A stretch of DNA of 14,548 nt from an uncultured Aquincola sp. (GTDB taxonomy: Bacteria > Pseudomonadota > Gammaproteobacteria > Burkholderiales > Burkholderiaceae), in NCBI GenBank assembly GCA_937883885.1, contig CAKZXL010000136.1, positions 1 to 14,548 of the forward strand. Direction: 5' to 3'. The stretch's first letter is position 1. Each line of letters begins with the position of its first letter. The position numbers were made by a program, and so were the translations under genes. Positions 7,238 to 14,256 of the stretch are shown piece after piece. The notes under the pieces were generated by a model. The model was not told the DNA's origin and ran no database searches. It worked only from the letters and a program-made list of their open reading frames with translations.

Positions 7238-7588
7238 TCAGTTCATCTTGTGCCCGCCGTGCCCGGCGGGTGCGCTGGTCGGCGCCGGCGTTGCCGGCTT
7301 CGAAGGCGCGTTGTTCGTGGCGGGTGCGTCAGGCTGCCGAGCCTCGCGCGCATAGGCCCGCCAGCCTCCGACGCGGTTGACGGTCTCGTTGGCTTCGCGC
7401 CAGGATCCCACGGGCTGTTCGGCGTGACGCTGGTAGCCGCCAAGCGTCGACTGGAACACCAGGGGCGGAACGGCGGCCGAGGAATCGAGTGGATCGGCTC
7501 TCTTGCCGGCCGCGGTTTGGGCCAGGCTCGCAGAGCAGACCGCAACCAGGAATGCCGGCGCAAGCCAGCGGAACATGGCAATCTTCAT
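7238..7588 (-). CDS. small periplasmic protein with Ala/Pro-rich, His-containing tail
   Basis: A 116-residue secreted protein. The signal peptide covers about residues 1-23 (ending SASLAQ). A short conserved-looking core runs from about 33 to 84, with PLDSSAAVPPLVFQSTLGGY followed by WREANETVNRVGGWRAYAREA. A low-complexity Ala/Pro/Thr tail ends in GHGGHKMN. Proteins of this look are commonly found directly before TolC-like genes in metal-efflux clusters, but I know of no assigned function. ATG 7588 is chosen over 7651 because the signal peptide begins there and GAGGA lies just upstream. It precedes the TolC-like gene by 10 bases and is separated from the first gene of the run by 106 bases with two stem-loops. 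Confidence 0.82.
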   Translation of the reverse strand: MKIAMFRWLAPAFLVAVCSASLAQTAAGKRADPLDSSAAVPPLVFQSTLGGYQRHAEQPVGSWREANETVNRVGGWRAYAREARQPDAPATNNAPSKPATPAPTSAPAGHGGHKMN

Positions 7589-7605
7589 GACATCCTCGCT
7601 TGAGT

Positions 7606-7679
7606 CGGTCCGGCTCACCAGGCCTGCTGAGCAGGCGTTGGACCGGTTCACGATGCTGGTCGTATCGCCGCGGGGCGAT
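7606..7679 (-). other. two stem-loops between the first and second gene of the copper run
   Basis: Going leftward from the stop at 7695, the first hairpin is ATCGCC/GGCGAT (7664-7669 with 7674-7679, loop of 4). The second is a nested one, GCCTGC-TGA-GCAGGC (7622-7636), enclosed by CGGTCC (7606-7611) and GGACCG (7640-7645). There is no T-tract on either side, so they are not classic terminators. They could act in RNA processing, mRNA stability or partial termination. No small ORF is evident in this 106-bp gap. Confidence 0.5.
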
Positions 7680-7694
7680 CAACCAGGGTGGCAG

Positions 7695-8135
7695 TCAGGC
7701 GAGGATCAGGCGGGGAGGCCGGTGCGGCACGTCCGCAAAGACCGCTGGAAAGCGGATTTCCAGGAAGGCAACAGCAGTTGATGTCGAATCCGCATGGGAA
7801 ATGCTCACCCGCTCGAGCGCGGGCGCTGCGACGCTGCAGCACGGAGCGCAACTGCTGCACTTCATCTTCAGCTGCGCCGAATGTCCCGTCGAAGGATCCG
7901 ACGCCGTCTGGAGAACTTCGTTCACGGCCTCGGTTGCGCTGACGGAGTCGTCGAACCGGAGATCCTCGCGCGCATCAGCGGAGTCGACGTGCGTGGTGTG
8001 CTGAACGACCTCGCCAGACTGGCTGGGAGAGTGGTGTCCCGGCCCGCACCCACCCATGGTCACCGCTGCCAAGCCCTTCAGGGGGACGGCGGCAGCGATG
8101 AACCAGATGAGAAGGAGGCGAACCACACCCGACAT
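7695..8135 (-). CDS. small Cys/His-rich secreted protein, CopL/DUF2946-like
   Basis: A 146-residue protein with an N-terminal signal or anchor (residues 1-24). Potential metal ligands follow: Cys30-Gly-Pro-Gly-His34-His35, several scattered His, and the cluster C93-S-S-C96-A-P-C99-C100. It ends with FADVPHRPPRLILA; the HRPP ending is typical of small CopL- or DUF2946-type proteins in copper clusters. The assignment is by general look and is weak. It is the first gene after the putative regulator box and -10 element, with a leader of about 41 bases. The start is ATG 8135 and has no clear Shine-Dalgarno sequence. CopL proteins are reported to be needed for copper-responsive expression in Xanthomonas; whether that holds here is unknown. 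Confidence 0.75.
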   Translation of the reverse strand: MSGVVRLLLIWFIAAAVPLKGLAAVTMGGCGPGHHSPSQSGEVVQHTTHVDSADAREDLRFDDSVSATEAVNEVLQTASDPSTGHSAQLKMKCSSCAPCCSVAAPALERVSISHADSTSTAVAFLEIRFPAVFADVPHRPPRLILA

Positions 8136-8182
8136 ACCCGGAATTTTACCCTAGTGCATTGAGAAACATCATCCTGCGCCGC

Positions 8183-8237
8183 AGTCTACGGATTGCCGTC
8201 CGACACGATCCGCTCAAGAGGCTTACGGATTCGTAAT
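8183..8237 (-). promoter_or_regulatory. putative metal-response-regulator box and -10 element of the copper operon
   Basis: The 16-bp imperfect palindrome CTTACG-GATT-CGTAAT is at 8222-8237, with perfect inner half-sites TTACG/CGTAA. On the minus strand it is followed after exactly 33 bp by TAGACT (8183-8188), a 4/6 match to a -10 hexamer. Transcription would start near 8176, about 41 bases before ATG 8135. The box has the ATTACA-N4-TGTAAT layout of CusR/HprR-type sites. A partial repeat of the left half (TACGGATT) recurs at 8187-8194, overlapping the -10. No good -35 is seen, as expected for an activated promoter. Confidence 0.6.
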
Positions 8238-8252
8238 GTTCTCGAGACTTCT

Positions 8253-8283
8253 GACCGACGGCGGTGGTTGGTCTCCGCCGGTC
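8253..8283 (-). terminator. possible terminator stem-loop just after the lipoprotein stop
   Basis: CCGCCGGTC (8275-8283) can pair with GACC...GGCGG (8253-8264, with a 3-base bulge). It is directly downstream of the stop at 8284 and upstream of the copper promoter box, where a terminator would be expected. It lacks a T-run. Confidence 0.3.
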
Positions 8284-8835
8284 TCATCCGACGTCGGCCA
8301 CCATGCGAACGCGAAGGACACGATCCCTGCTCGCCTCGTCGCCGGGCTCGAACTCGTAGGTGCTTCCCCAAGCCCAAACCGAGCCGACAAGTTCAAGGAA
8401 TCGGATCTCGCCTGCGGCACCGCTGATGATCGCCTGGGCCTCTCCTCGTGCCCAGGTCGCCCGCAGGGCATGCTCACCGGGCGGCAGCCTCAAGCGGACA
8501 AAGGACTCTGGCACGGTTTCGGCCAGTGCACTTCCGTCGACGGTCAGCTTGACGAGGTTGGCGGAATCAGCCCACCGCTTGCGCACCACGTACACCGTGA
8601 GCCTATCCGCCGAAACGGCGAAGCGCTTGGCCTCGGCCTCCACGGTGGGCGGCGGCACGGGCGCACGGGTGCAGGTCAGCTTGTAGCGTGGCGCCTTGCC
8701 GACACGGTGACACCACGTGCCATCGGCATTTGCCGGCCGAATGGGCTTGGACGCACACGCAGCGAGAAGCAGCGTGCCTGAGCCGAGCGCGATCAATGCG
8801 GCTCGGCGTCCCATCGGGGACTGAGTCTTTCGCAT
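8284..8835 (-). CDS. lipoprotein, DUF2846-like
   Basis: A 183-residue lipoprotein. The signal sequence MRKTQSPMGRRAALIALGSG leads to a lipobox LAAC with Cys27. The mature domain from about residue 68 has the strand pattern seen in DUF2846 proteins: RLTVYVVRKRW, then NLVKLTVDGSALAETVPESF, then RLRLPPGEHALRATW, and a closing strand pair. Two Cys (42 and 55) near the mature N-terminus may form a disulfide. ATG 8835 is chosen over 8898 because GGAGG lies 4 bases upstream and the signal starts there. It lies 154 bases after the DUF4148 gene and ends about 148 bases before the copper run. No regulator box like those at 8222 and 9587 precedes it directly, so it is either read through from DUF4148 or has its own promoter. 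The function is unknown. Confidence 0.82.
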   Translation of the reverse strand: MRKTQSPMGRRAALIALGSGTLLLAACASKPIRPANADGTWCHRVGKAPRYKLTCTRAPVPPPTVEAEAKRFAVSADRLTVYVVRKRWADSANLVKLTVDGSALAETVPESFVRLRLPPGEHALRATWARGEAQAIISGAAGEIRFLELVGSVWAWGSTYEFEPGDEASRDRVLRVRMVADVG

Positions 8836-8870
8836 CAGACCTCCGGGCGTTCGCCCCGTACAACCGAGAT

Positions 8871-8918
8871 CGGCTGGCTGCACCAGCCGGCGCTTCATCA
8901 GAGGGCTGTCGGTAGCCC
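8871..8918 (-). other. two stem-loops between the DUF4148 and lipoprotein genes
   Basis: CGGCTGG (8871-8877) pairs with CCAGCCG (8883-8889). GGGCT (8903-8907) pairs with AGCCC (8914-8918). Both lie in the 154-bp gap after the DUF4148 stop and before the lipoprotein start at 8835. No T-tract follows. They may limit read-through into the lipoprotein gene. Confidence 0.35.
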
Positions 8919-8989
8919 GACGATGGGCGGATGGACGACGCTACTGATTGGCCACGTCGTCTCGATGCCGCCCGCCCACCGCCGATGCA

Positions 8990-9475
8990 TCAGCGATGCA
9001 TGTGCGAGGTGGCTGTCGCGCCGCTCTGGTGACCACTGCGGCTCAGCCCACCGGGGACGTTGACTGCGCCTGCCTGGGAAGGCTTGCCGGCGTTCGCAGC
9101 GTTGCGCGTGTCGCCCTGGACGCCGACGTAGACCGCCCCGGCTTCGCCACCGACATCGAGCCAGCCGTCGGCCGAAACCGGGTTACGCTTGGCTTCGATC
9201 GTCTCCGCGATGACCGACGCTCGCGTCTTGCTGGGGTTGTTCGTCCCGACGAAGACCCAGCCCGCCTCGCCCCCGACTTCGCGCCAACCGTCGGCCGTGA
9301 CCGGATTGCGCTTCCATGCCTCGAGTTCCTTGATGACGTCGGCGCGCGACTTTGCCGACGGCATCGCATGGGTCGTGAAGCCGGCTTCACCCGGAACCGG
9401 GGTGATGCCGGAGGTTGCCAGCGCAGGCAGAGACACGGCACTCACCAGCGCGATCAGACTGAAACGGAACTTCAT
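8990..9475 (-). CDS. DUF4148 secreted protein with internal duplication
   Basis: A 161-residue protein with a signal peptide (MKFRFSLIALVSAVSLPALA). The mature part holds two copies of a 38-residue unit with a 41-residue period, at about residues 40-77 and 81-118. Both contain a (K/T)-R-A-x-V-I segment, then KRNPV-(T/S)-ADGW, then VGGEAG ending V-(F/Y)-VG. This is the pattern of DUF4148 proteins of Burkholderiales, in which one copy is usual. The end carries His residues (SGHQ...TSHMHR). ATG 9475 has AGGAG at 6 bases. A putative metal-regulator box and -10 element lie 112 and 73 bases upstream, with the same spacing as at the copper operon. The function of DUF4148 is unknown; the shared promoter layout suggests metal-induced expression. 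Confidence 0.88.
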   Translation of the reverse strand: MKFRFSLIALVSAVSLPALATSGITPVPGEAGFTTHAMPSAKSRADVIKELEAWKRNPVTADGWREVGGEAGWVFVGTNNPSKTRASVIAETIEAKRNPVSADGWLDVGGEAGAVYVGVQGDTRNAANAGKPSQAGAVNVPGGLSRSGHQSGATATSHMHR

Positions 9476-9547
9476 GATGGACTCCTGTGACGGGTGCACC
9501 TCTTGTGGGGGTTCACCGGTTGCGGTGCCTTCGTGCACCGTGGAGCC

Positions 9548-9602
9548 ACTGTAGGAATCGCGCACCGACAGACTGCTTGCCGGTCCATTACATCTTCGTC
9601 AT
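9548..9602 (-). promoter_or_regulatory. putative metal-response-regulator box and -10 element upstream of DUF4148
   Basis: The 16-bp site ATTACA-TCTT-CGTCAT at 9587-9602 matches the box at 8222-8237 in 9 of 12 half-site positions. On the minus strand it is followed after exactly 33 bp by TACAGT (9548-9553), a 4/6 -10 match. The predicted start of transcription is near 9541, leaving a leader of about 66 bases to ATG 9475. The identical spacing in both promoters supports a shared regulator. Confidence 0.55.
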
Positions 9603-9666
9603 ACGGCGCCCCAACGACACCCGCCGACGGCTCGCATCGCTCGACTGCATGTTCTGTTCGGGCAGC

Positions 9667-9693
9667 GCGGACGGCGCCACTGGCACCGTCCGC
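9667..9693 (-). terminator. stem-loop downstream of the porin remnant
   Basis: A perfect 8-bp stem, GCGGACGG (9667-9674) with CCGTCCGC (9686-9693), lies 67 bases past the porin stop and upstream of the DUF4148 promoter. There is no T-run, so intrinsic termination is uncertain. The position suits a porin terminator. Confidence 0.4.
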
Positions 9694-9759
9694 AGCTGGT
9701 CGCCGCGGCACCTGCACCGGCCCGTCGAGGCCAGTGCGGGACGCCGCAGCGATCGCCCG

Positions 9760-10263
9760 TCAGAAGGTGTGGCGAATGCCGAACTCGAGACCGGACGACT
9801 TCTCGCCGCCCAGCATGGCTGCCGGCGGCGTGTAGAGGACGGAGCTGCGCGCAGCGCCCTTGTTCGTCACTTGACCGTAGGTCGTGTACATCGCGGCGCG
9901 CTTCGAAAGGTCGTAGACATACCCGACACCCAGGCGGGTGCTGTCGTCGGCGTCGGAGAACCCGGAACCAGCGGGGCCGCCCGAGCGATCCGCCCTGGTG
10001 TAGCCAACCTTCAATGCGCCCGGGCCGACGGGCACCGTGGCGCCGATCGACAGATCCTTAGTCTTGCGCGGGTTCCACTCCTTGACGTCGTACAGCGTGT
10101 GCAGGGTGGCAAAGCCGAACCTGTAGTTGAACTGGATGTTGTAGTTCTTGAAGTCCGGCGTGGTCGCACCGGTTTCGGTCTTGCCGTACGCGAAGCCGAT
10201 GTTGATCGGACCCGCCTCGTAGCCCAGGCGCCCGCCCACGTACTTGTTGCCGTTGACGCCCTC
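9760..10263 (-). pseudogene. porin, C-terminal remnant truncated by the IS junction
   Basis: 167 codons of the C-terminal half of a Burkholderiales-type general porin (OmpC-like, Gram-negative porin_4). Alternating beta strands are visible, for example GNKYVGGRLGYEAGPINIGF, YNIQFNYRFGFATLHTLYDV, LKVGYTRADRS and RLGVGYVYDLS. The protein ends SSGLEFGIRHTF, with the terminal Phe needed for outer-membrane assembly. Intact relatives are roughly 350 residues, so about half is missing. Upstream of codon GAG at 10263 the frame continues only into IS end sequence. No N-terminal porin sequence is found on the other side of the IS. The gene has lost its signal peptide and promoter and should be inactive. 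Confidence 0.88.
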
Positions 10264-10323
10264 TGTCGGCGCCGATTCAAATCTGAGCCACCGCGCCGAC
10301 CGAATTTCGAGCCAGGGCTGGTG

Positions 10324-10344
10324 GCCGACCGTTTGATGGTCGGC
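10324..10344 (-). terminator. stem-loop downstream of istB inside the IS left end
   Basis: GCCGACC (10324-10330) pairs perfectly with GGTCGGC (10338-10344) across a 7-base loop, 68 bases after the istB stop. The stem reuses the GCCGACC core of the IS end repeats, so it may be a transposase-binding site, a transcription stop protecting the end, or both. Confidence 0.4.
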
Positions 10345-10411
10345 TGTGGATAAGTGTAGGTCCTTGCCTGGTTCGTTGTGCTCCTTGATGGCTTCCCCCG
10401 CGCGCGGCCGC

Positions 10412-11173
10412 TCAGAACGGCTCGTCGGCGGACTCGTTCTTGCCGCCCTTGCGTGCCTGCTCACGGACCTTGATGCGCTTCTTCGCGACGGCCGTGCTGT
10501 GCAGGAAGCGATGGCTGTCGTTGCCCGTCTCGACGATGTGGCAGTGGTGCGTCAGCCGGTCCAAGAGCGCCGTGGTCATCTTCGCGTCGCCGAACACGCT
10601 GGACCACTCGGCGAAGTCCAGGTTGCTCGTGATCATCACGCTGGTGTGCTCGTACAGACGGCTGAGCAGGTGGAACAGCAGCGCCCCGCCGGCCTGGCTG
10701 GACGGCAGGTAGCCCAGTTCGTCGAGGATGACCAGGTCCATACGCAACAGGCTCGAGGCGATGCGCCCGGCCTTGCCCTGCGCCTTCTCCTGCTCCAGCG
10801 CGTTGACCAGGTCGACCGTCGAGTAGAAGCGCACGCGCTTGCCGTGGCGCGTGATGCCCGACACGCCGATGGCCGTGCCCAGATGGGTCTTGCCGGTGCC
10901 CGGTCCACCCACCAGCACGACGTTGTGCGCGTCGTCGGTGAAGGCCATGGTGGCCAGCGTGCCCACCAGCTTGCGGTCCACCGGCGAGACCTCGAAGTCG
11001 AAGCCCGCGATGTCGCGATGCACCGGGAACCTCGCCGCGTGCATCTGGTGGCTGACCGAGCGCATCGCGCGGTCCGTTCCCTCGGCCTGCAGCAAGTGCT
11101 CGATCAACCAGCGCGAGGAGTCCAGCCCGGCGCTGCTTCCTTGCTCGACCAGATCGGCCCACGCGCCGGCCAT
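10412..11173 (-). pseudogene. istB: IS21 helper ATPase IstB, probably frameshifted at its start
   Basis: The AAA+ helper of IS21 transposition. The 253 residues from ATG 11173 include Walker [10 protein letters not shown] (89-97) and Walker B LVILDELG (147-154), then the family segments [21 protein letters not shown] and [15 protein letters not shown]. The expected N-terminus ([10 protein letters not shown] just before [11 protein letters not shown]) is present but in a different frame. ATG 11220 has a strong GAGGAG site 7 bases upstream and overlaps the istA stop by 11 bases. From there translation reads [16 protein letters not shown] and then leaves the IstB frame, as if one base were missing near 11174. 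Translation could restart at ATG 11173, which has no ribosome-binding site. The product is therefore either short by about 15 residues or not made. Confidence 0.8.
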
Positions 11174-11209
11174 ACGTGCAGGCGCAGCTGTTTGAGTTCG
11201 CCCATCACG

Positions 11210-12733
11210 TCACGCGTCATGACCGGTCTCCTCGGTGGGGTTGGCCGCGCGCAAGCTGTCGTAGCGCGCCGTGTTGGCCAGCGGCGCCAGCGTCACCTGA
11301 AGCGACGTCGTGGCGGTCTGCGGCGCCGGCGCGGCGTTCAGCCGCCCGAGCACATTGATCACGTGCTCCACACTGACCTTGCCGGGTGGACCGCTCTCCA
11401 GCGCCAACTCCACAGCTACCAGCACCGCATCGAGCCCGGCGGTGAGCACGATGGCCAGCACCTGCGCCATCACGCGGTCGCCACCCGGGTTGCGCAGCAG
11501 CCCTCGGCGCAGCCGCTGCAGCGGCTCGGGCAGGTCGGCGAACGGCGCGCCGTTCCTCAGCGCGCCGGGCTTGCGCTGCAGCAGCGGGATGTAGTGCTGC
11601 CAGTCGTAGCGGGTCTGGGCCTCGCCGGGCAGCCGCTCGTGGCGCGCGACCACCGCGTCGCCGGCCACCACGACCACGCTGGCCGGGTACAGCCGTGTCC
11701 AGACCATCTGCCCGTGCAACTCGCACGGCACCGAGTAGCGGTTGCGCGCCACCGCCACCAGGCAGGTGCTCGATACACGCGCCGGCTTCTCGACATAGCC
11801 GTCGAACGGCACTGGCATGGGCATCAGCTGCGCCCGCTCGTGCTCGAGCATCTCGGCCACGCTGAACTGCTCGTGCTCGGGGTGGCGCACCTCGTCCCAC
11901 AGCGCACGGCAGCGCTGACCCAGCCAGGCGTTGAGCTCGGTGAAGCTGCTGAAGCGCTGCTTGGCCGCGTCGATCCAGATGCGCCGCCGGCTGTCCTGCA
12001 CGTTCTTCTCGACCACACCCTTCTCCCAACCACTGGCGACGTTGCAGAAGTCGGGGTCGTACAGGTAGTGCGCGCACATGGTGGCGAAGCGCTCGTTGAC
12101 GACGCGGCCCTTGCCCTTCTTGACCTTGTCCACCGCCGTCTTCATGTTGTCGTAGATGCCGCGCCGGGCCACACCACCGAGCGCGGCGAACGACCGGGTG
12201 TGGGCATCGAACAGCATCTCGTGGCCCTGGCTCGGGTAGGCCACCAGCCAGAACGCCCGGCTCGCGCACAGCTTCATGTGCGAGACCTGCGCCCGGTAGT
12301 AGATGCCGCCGACCACCAGGCCTTCCTCGCTCCAGTCGAACTGGAACGCCTCGCCGAGCTCGAACGCCAGCGGCACAAAGGCGTTGGCCGACGCCGCTTG
12401 CCCTTCGCCCTGGCGCCACGCCCGGATGAAGTCGGTCACCCGCGTGTAGCCGCCCTCATAGCCATCCGCCTTGATCTCCGCGTACAGCGCCTTGGCCGTG
12501 CGTCGCTCGTGCTTGGGCCGCCGGGCGTCGGCCTTCAACGCCTGCCTGAGCACGTCGTGGAACGCCGTGAGCTTGGTCGGCCGCCCGCCGCGTCGGTACT
12601 TCGGCGAGCCATCCACCTCGCCGTGCAGCCACTTCGCAACCGTGTTGCGCGACAGCCCCGTCATCCGCGCGATCTCGCGCTCCGACTTGTTCTTCCGGCC
12701 ATGCGAACGCCGGATCCTGCCAATCATGTCCAT
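11210..12733 (-). CDS. istA: IS21 transposase IstA
   Basis: A 507-residue DDE transposase. The N-terminal helix-turn-helix (KSEREIARMTGLSRNTVAKWL, residues 16-36) binds the IS ends. The integrase-type catalytic core supplies Asp133 (FQFDWSEE), Asp195 (IYDNMKTAV) and Glu242 (KGVVEKNVQ). The C-terminal part (RYSVPCELHGQMVW onwards) is typical of the family. ATG 12733 is preceded by AGGAG at 8 bases; the frame opens 10 codons earlier at 12763, without support. The gene appears intact to its stop. It overlaps the original istB start by 11 bases. Confidence 0.95.
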   Translation of the reverse strand: MDMIGRIRRSHGRKNKSEREIARMTGLSRNTVAKWLHGEVDGSPKYRRGGRPTKLTAFHDVLRQALKADARRPKHERRTAKALYAEIKADGYEGGYTRVTDFIRAWRQGEGQAASANAFVPLAFELGEAFQFDWSEEGLVVGGIYYRAQVSHMKLCASRAFWLVAYPSQGHEMLFDAHTRSFAALGGVARRGIYDNMKTAVDKVKKGKGRVVNERFATMCAHYLYDPDFCNVASGWEKGVVEKNVQDSRRRIWIDAAKQRFSSFTELNAWLGQRCRALWDEVRHPEHEQFSVAEMLEHERAQLMPMPVPFDGYVEKPARVSSTCLVAVARNRYSVPCELHGQMVWTRLYPASVVVVAGDAVVARHERLPGEAQTRYDWQHYIPLLQRKPGALRNGAPFADLPEPLQRLRRGLLRNPGGDRVMAQVLAIVLTAGLDAVLVAVELALESGPPGKVSVEHVINVLGRLNAAPAPQTATTSLQVTLAPLANTARYDSLRAANPTEETGHDA

Positions 12734-12790
12734 GGTGATCACTCCTCTTCCTCTGCTGCACAAAAAAGCAGCAGAGTAGGTTGTTCACCT

Positions 12791-12848
12791 GGCTCAGTTT
12801 TAGGTCGGCACAACCCTCAAAAGTGGCTCAGTTTTCGGTCGGCGACAA
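12791..12848. repeat. tandem terminal repeats at the IS21 right end
   Basis: Two copies of a 23-24-bp unit have 34-bp spacing (12791-12813 and 12825-12848) and differ at two positions. Both read GGCTCAGTTTT, then one variable base, then GGTCGGC. Multiple terminal repeats of this kind are binding sites for IstA in IS21-family elements. Diverged inverted copies are at 10264-10289 and 10295-10313. Confidence 0.8.
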
Positions 12849-12885
12849 CAAGTCAAGAGCCTCGCCGCGGTGGAGACTGCGCCCG

Positions 12886-14256
12886 CTACGCTGCCGCTGA
12901 ACTCGACGGTACGTCCAGCCCGATCGCGGTGATGCCATCCGCCGATCTGGCGAACGGTTCGCCTTGGTGCATCCGGGCAATGGCGGCGACGATGGCCAGA
13001 CCCAATCCATAGTTCGAAGTGCCAACCTGGCGACGAGAGCGCTCGGCCCTGTAGAAGCGGTCAAACAGGCGTGGCAAGTGTTCCTGCTCGATCGGGTTGC
13101 CCTTGTTTTCTACCCAGATCCGTGACCGGCCACCGTCCGACTCGATCCGGACCCTAATGGTCGAGCCGGGCGCCGCGTAGCGGGTTGCGTTGCTCAACAA
13201 GTTGGACAACGCGCGGCGCAGAAGAGATATGTCAAAGGCACCCTTCGCGTCGCCATCGCATACCGCTGACAGACCCCGGTCGTGAAGCGCTGCCTCGTGG
13301 TACTCGATGATCTCGCCGAGTTCGGCAGCGAGGCTCGTCACCGGCGAACGGCGCGCGGTTGCACCGCGGTCCGCTTGCGAAAGGAAGAGCATGTCGTTGA
13401 CGATGATCGCGAGGCGCCTCAGATCCTCCAGGTTCTCCGCGATCACGTCCTGCAGTTCGGCGACAGGTCGCTCGCGCTGCAAGGCCAGCTCGCTCGAACC
13501 GATCAAGGTGGTCAGCGGTGTTCGAAGTTCGTGCGCAACGTCGGCGTTGAAGCCTTCCAATTGCGCGTAAGCGCGTTCGACACGCATCAGCAACGCGTTG
13601 AAGCGATCGACCAGTGGCCGGAGTTCGAGCGGCTGCCCCGCTCCGTCCAGCCGCAGCCCTGCCCTTCCCAACGCGACCGCGTCCACTTGTGCGGCCAATG
13701 CTTGCACCGGCAGAAGGCCTCTGCGGACCAGCAAGAACCCTGTCACGCTGACGACGCCCGCTCCGATGAGTGATGCCGCCAACAGGATCCAACCGAGCCG
13801 CTGGAGCAGATCCTGGTCGCGGCTCACATCAAGCCCCAGTACCACCCGCACGCCACCGGCGGCGCCCGCGGGCCATGCGTCTTCCCACGACACCTGCATG
13901 AACCGGCTGCCCGAAGCAGCATCCCCACCCTCGGGCGGCCGCGGAGCACTGAAAATCACCGTCCCATCGCTGGACGTGATGGACAGCATCATGTCCTCGT
14001 GGCCGGCGAGAAAGTCCTTGAGCTTGTGCTGCAACTCTTCGGCCGCCGAGCTTCCAGCCGTTTCTGCGAGCGCATGGCGGACTACCACGCTCTTCACCGC
14101 GAGTTCCTCATGCTGGCGGCTCTGCAGAACCCACAGATTGACCGCATAGACCGTCCCCGACACGGCAAACGCAGCGATCAACCCCTGCAGCGCCAGCCAC
14201 CAGGAGAGGCGCGCCCCAAGTGATTGCTCCACCGCAACGAGGTAGCGCCGCTTCAC
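12886..14256 (-). CDS. heavy-metal sensor histidine kinase (CusS/CopS type)
   Basis: A 456-residue membrane sensor kinase. There are two membrane helices (about 19-45 and 156-178) enclosing a periplasmic sensor domain of roughly 110 residues. HAMP follows (about 178-232). The dimerisation domain has [18 protein letters not shown] with phospho-accepting His242. The ATPase domain has the N box [11 protein letters not shown]1 [10 protein letters not shown] box [12 protein letters not shown] and G2 [18 protein letters not shown]. This layout and motif set match the CusS/CopS/CzcS group that senses periplasmic metal. The start is a GTG that overlaps the TGA of the response regulator (GTGA), so the two are coupled. 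The stop lies only 38 bases from the IS end, and the C-terminus looks complete. Confidence 0.95.
   Translation of the reverse strand: MKRRYLVAVEQSLGARLSWWLALQGLIAAFAVSGTVYAVNLWVLQSRQHEELAVKSVVVRHALAETAGSSAAEELQHKLKDFLAGHEDMMLSITSSDGTVIFSAPRPPEGGDAASGSRFMQVSWEDAWPAGAAGGVRVVLGLDVSRDQDLLQRLGWILLAASLIGAGVVSVTGFLLVRRGLLPVQALAAQVDAVALGRAGLRLDGAGQPLELRPLVDRFNALLMRVERAYAQLEGFNADVAHELRTPLTTLIGSSELALQRERPVAELQDVIAENLEDLRRLAIIVNDMLFLSQADRGATARRSPVTSLAAELGEIIEYHEAALHDRGLSAVCDGDAKGAFDISLLRRALSNLLSNATRYAAPGSTIRVRIESDGGRSRIWVENKGNPIEQEHLPRLFDRFYRAERSRRQVGTSNYGLGLAIVAAIARMHQGEPFARSADGITAIGLDVPSSSAAA

Larger units (their letters stand above)
10264..12847 (-). mobile_element. IS21-family insertion sequence (about 2.58 kb)
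   Basis: It contains istA and istB in the usual order on the minus strand. At the right end two related repeats lie 34 bases apart (12791-12813 and 12825-12848), each with GGCTCAGTTTT then GGTCGGC. At the left end there are inverted, more diverged copies (10264-10289 and about 10295-10313) with CTGAGCC, and GCCGACCGAA followed by CGAGCC. The proposed limits start with TGTCGGCG and end with GGCGACA, giving the TG...CA ends typical of IS21 elements. No target-site duplication is seen (left flank ACGCCCTC, right flank ACAAGTCA). The right limit is better supported than the left. Confidence 0.85.

Noticed and set aside
8143..8148. TAAAAT just before ATG 8135, which would give a nearly leaderless transcript
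   Set aside because: It is a good -10 match, but there is no -35 and no box at the shared 33-bp spacing. The TAGACT at 8183-8188 fits the two-promoter pattern better. It remains a possible second start.
10256..12855. Target-site duplication flanking the IS
   Set aside because: Flanks ACGCCCTC and ACAAGTCA share no direct repeat, and shifting the limits by a few bases did not produce one.
10346..13012. 888-codon plus-strand open frame across the IS
   Set aside because: It is antisense to istA and istB, whose products are clearly recognisable. High GC content produces long empty antisense frames, and this translation shows no domain.
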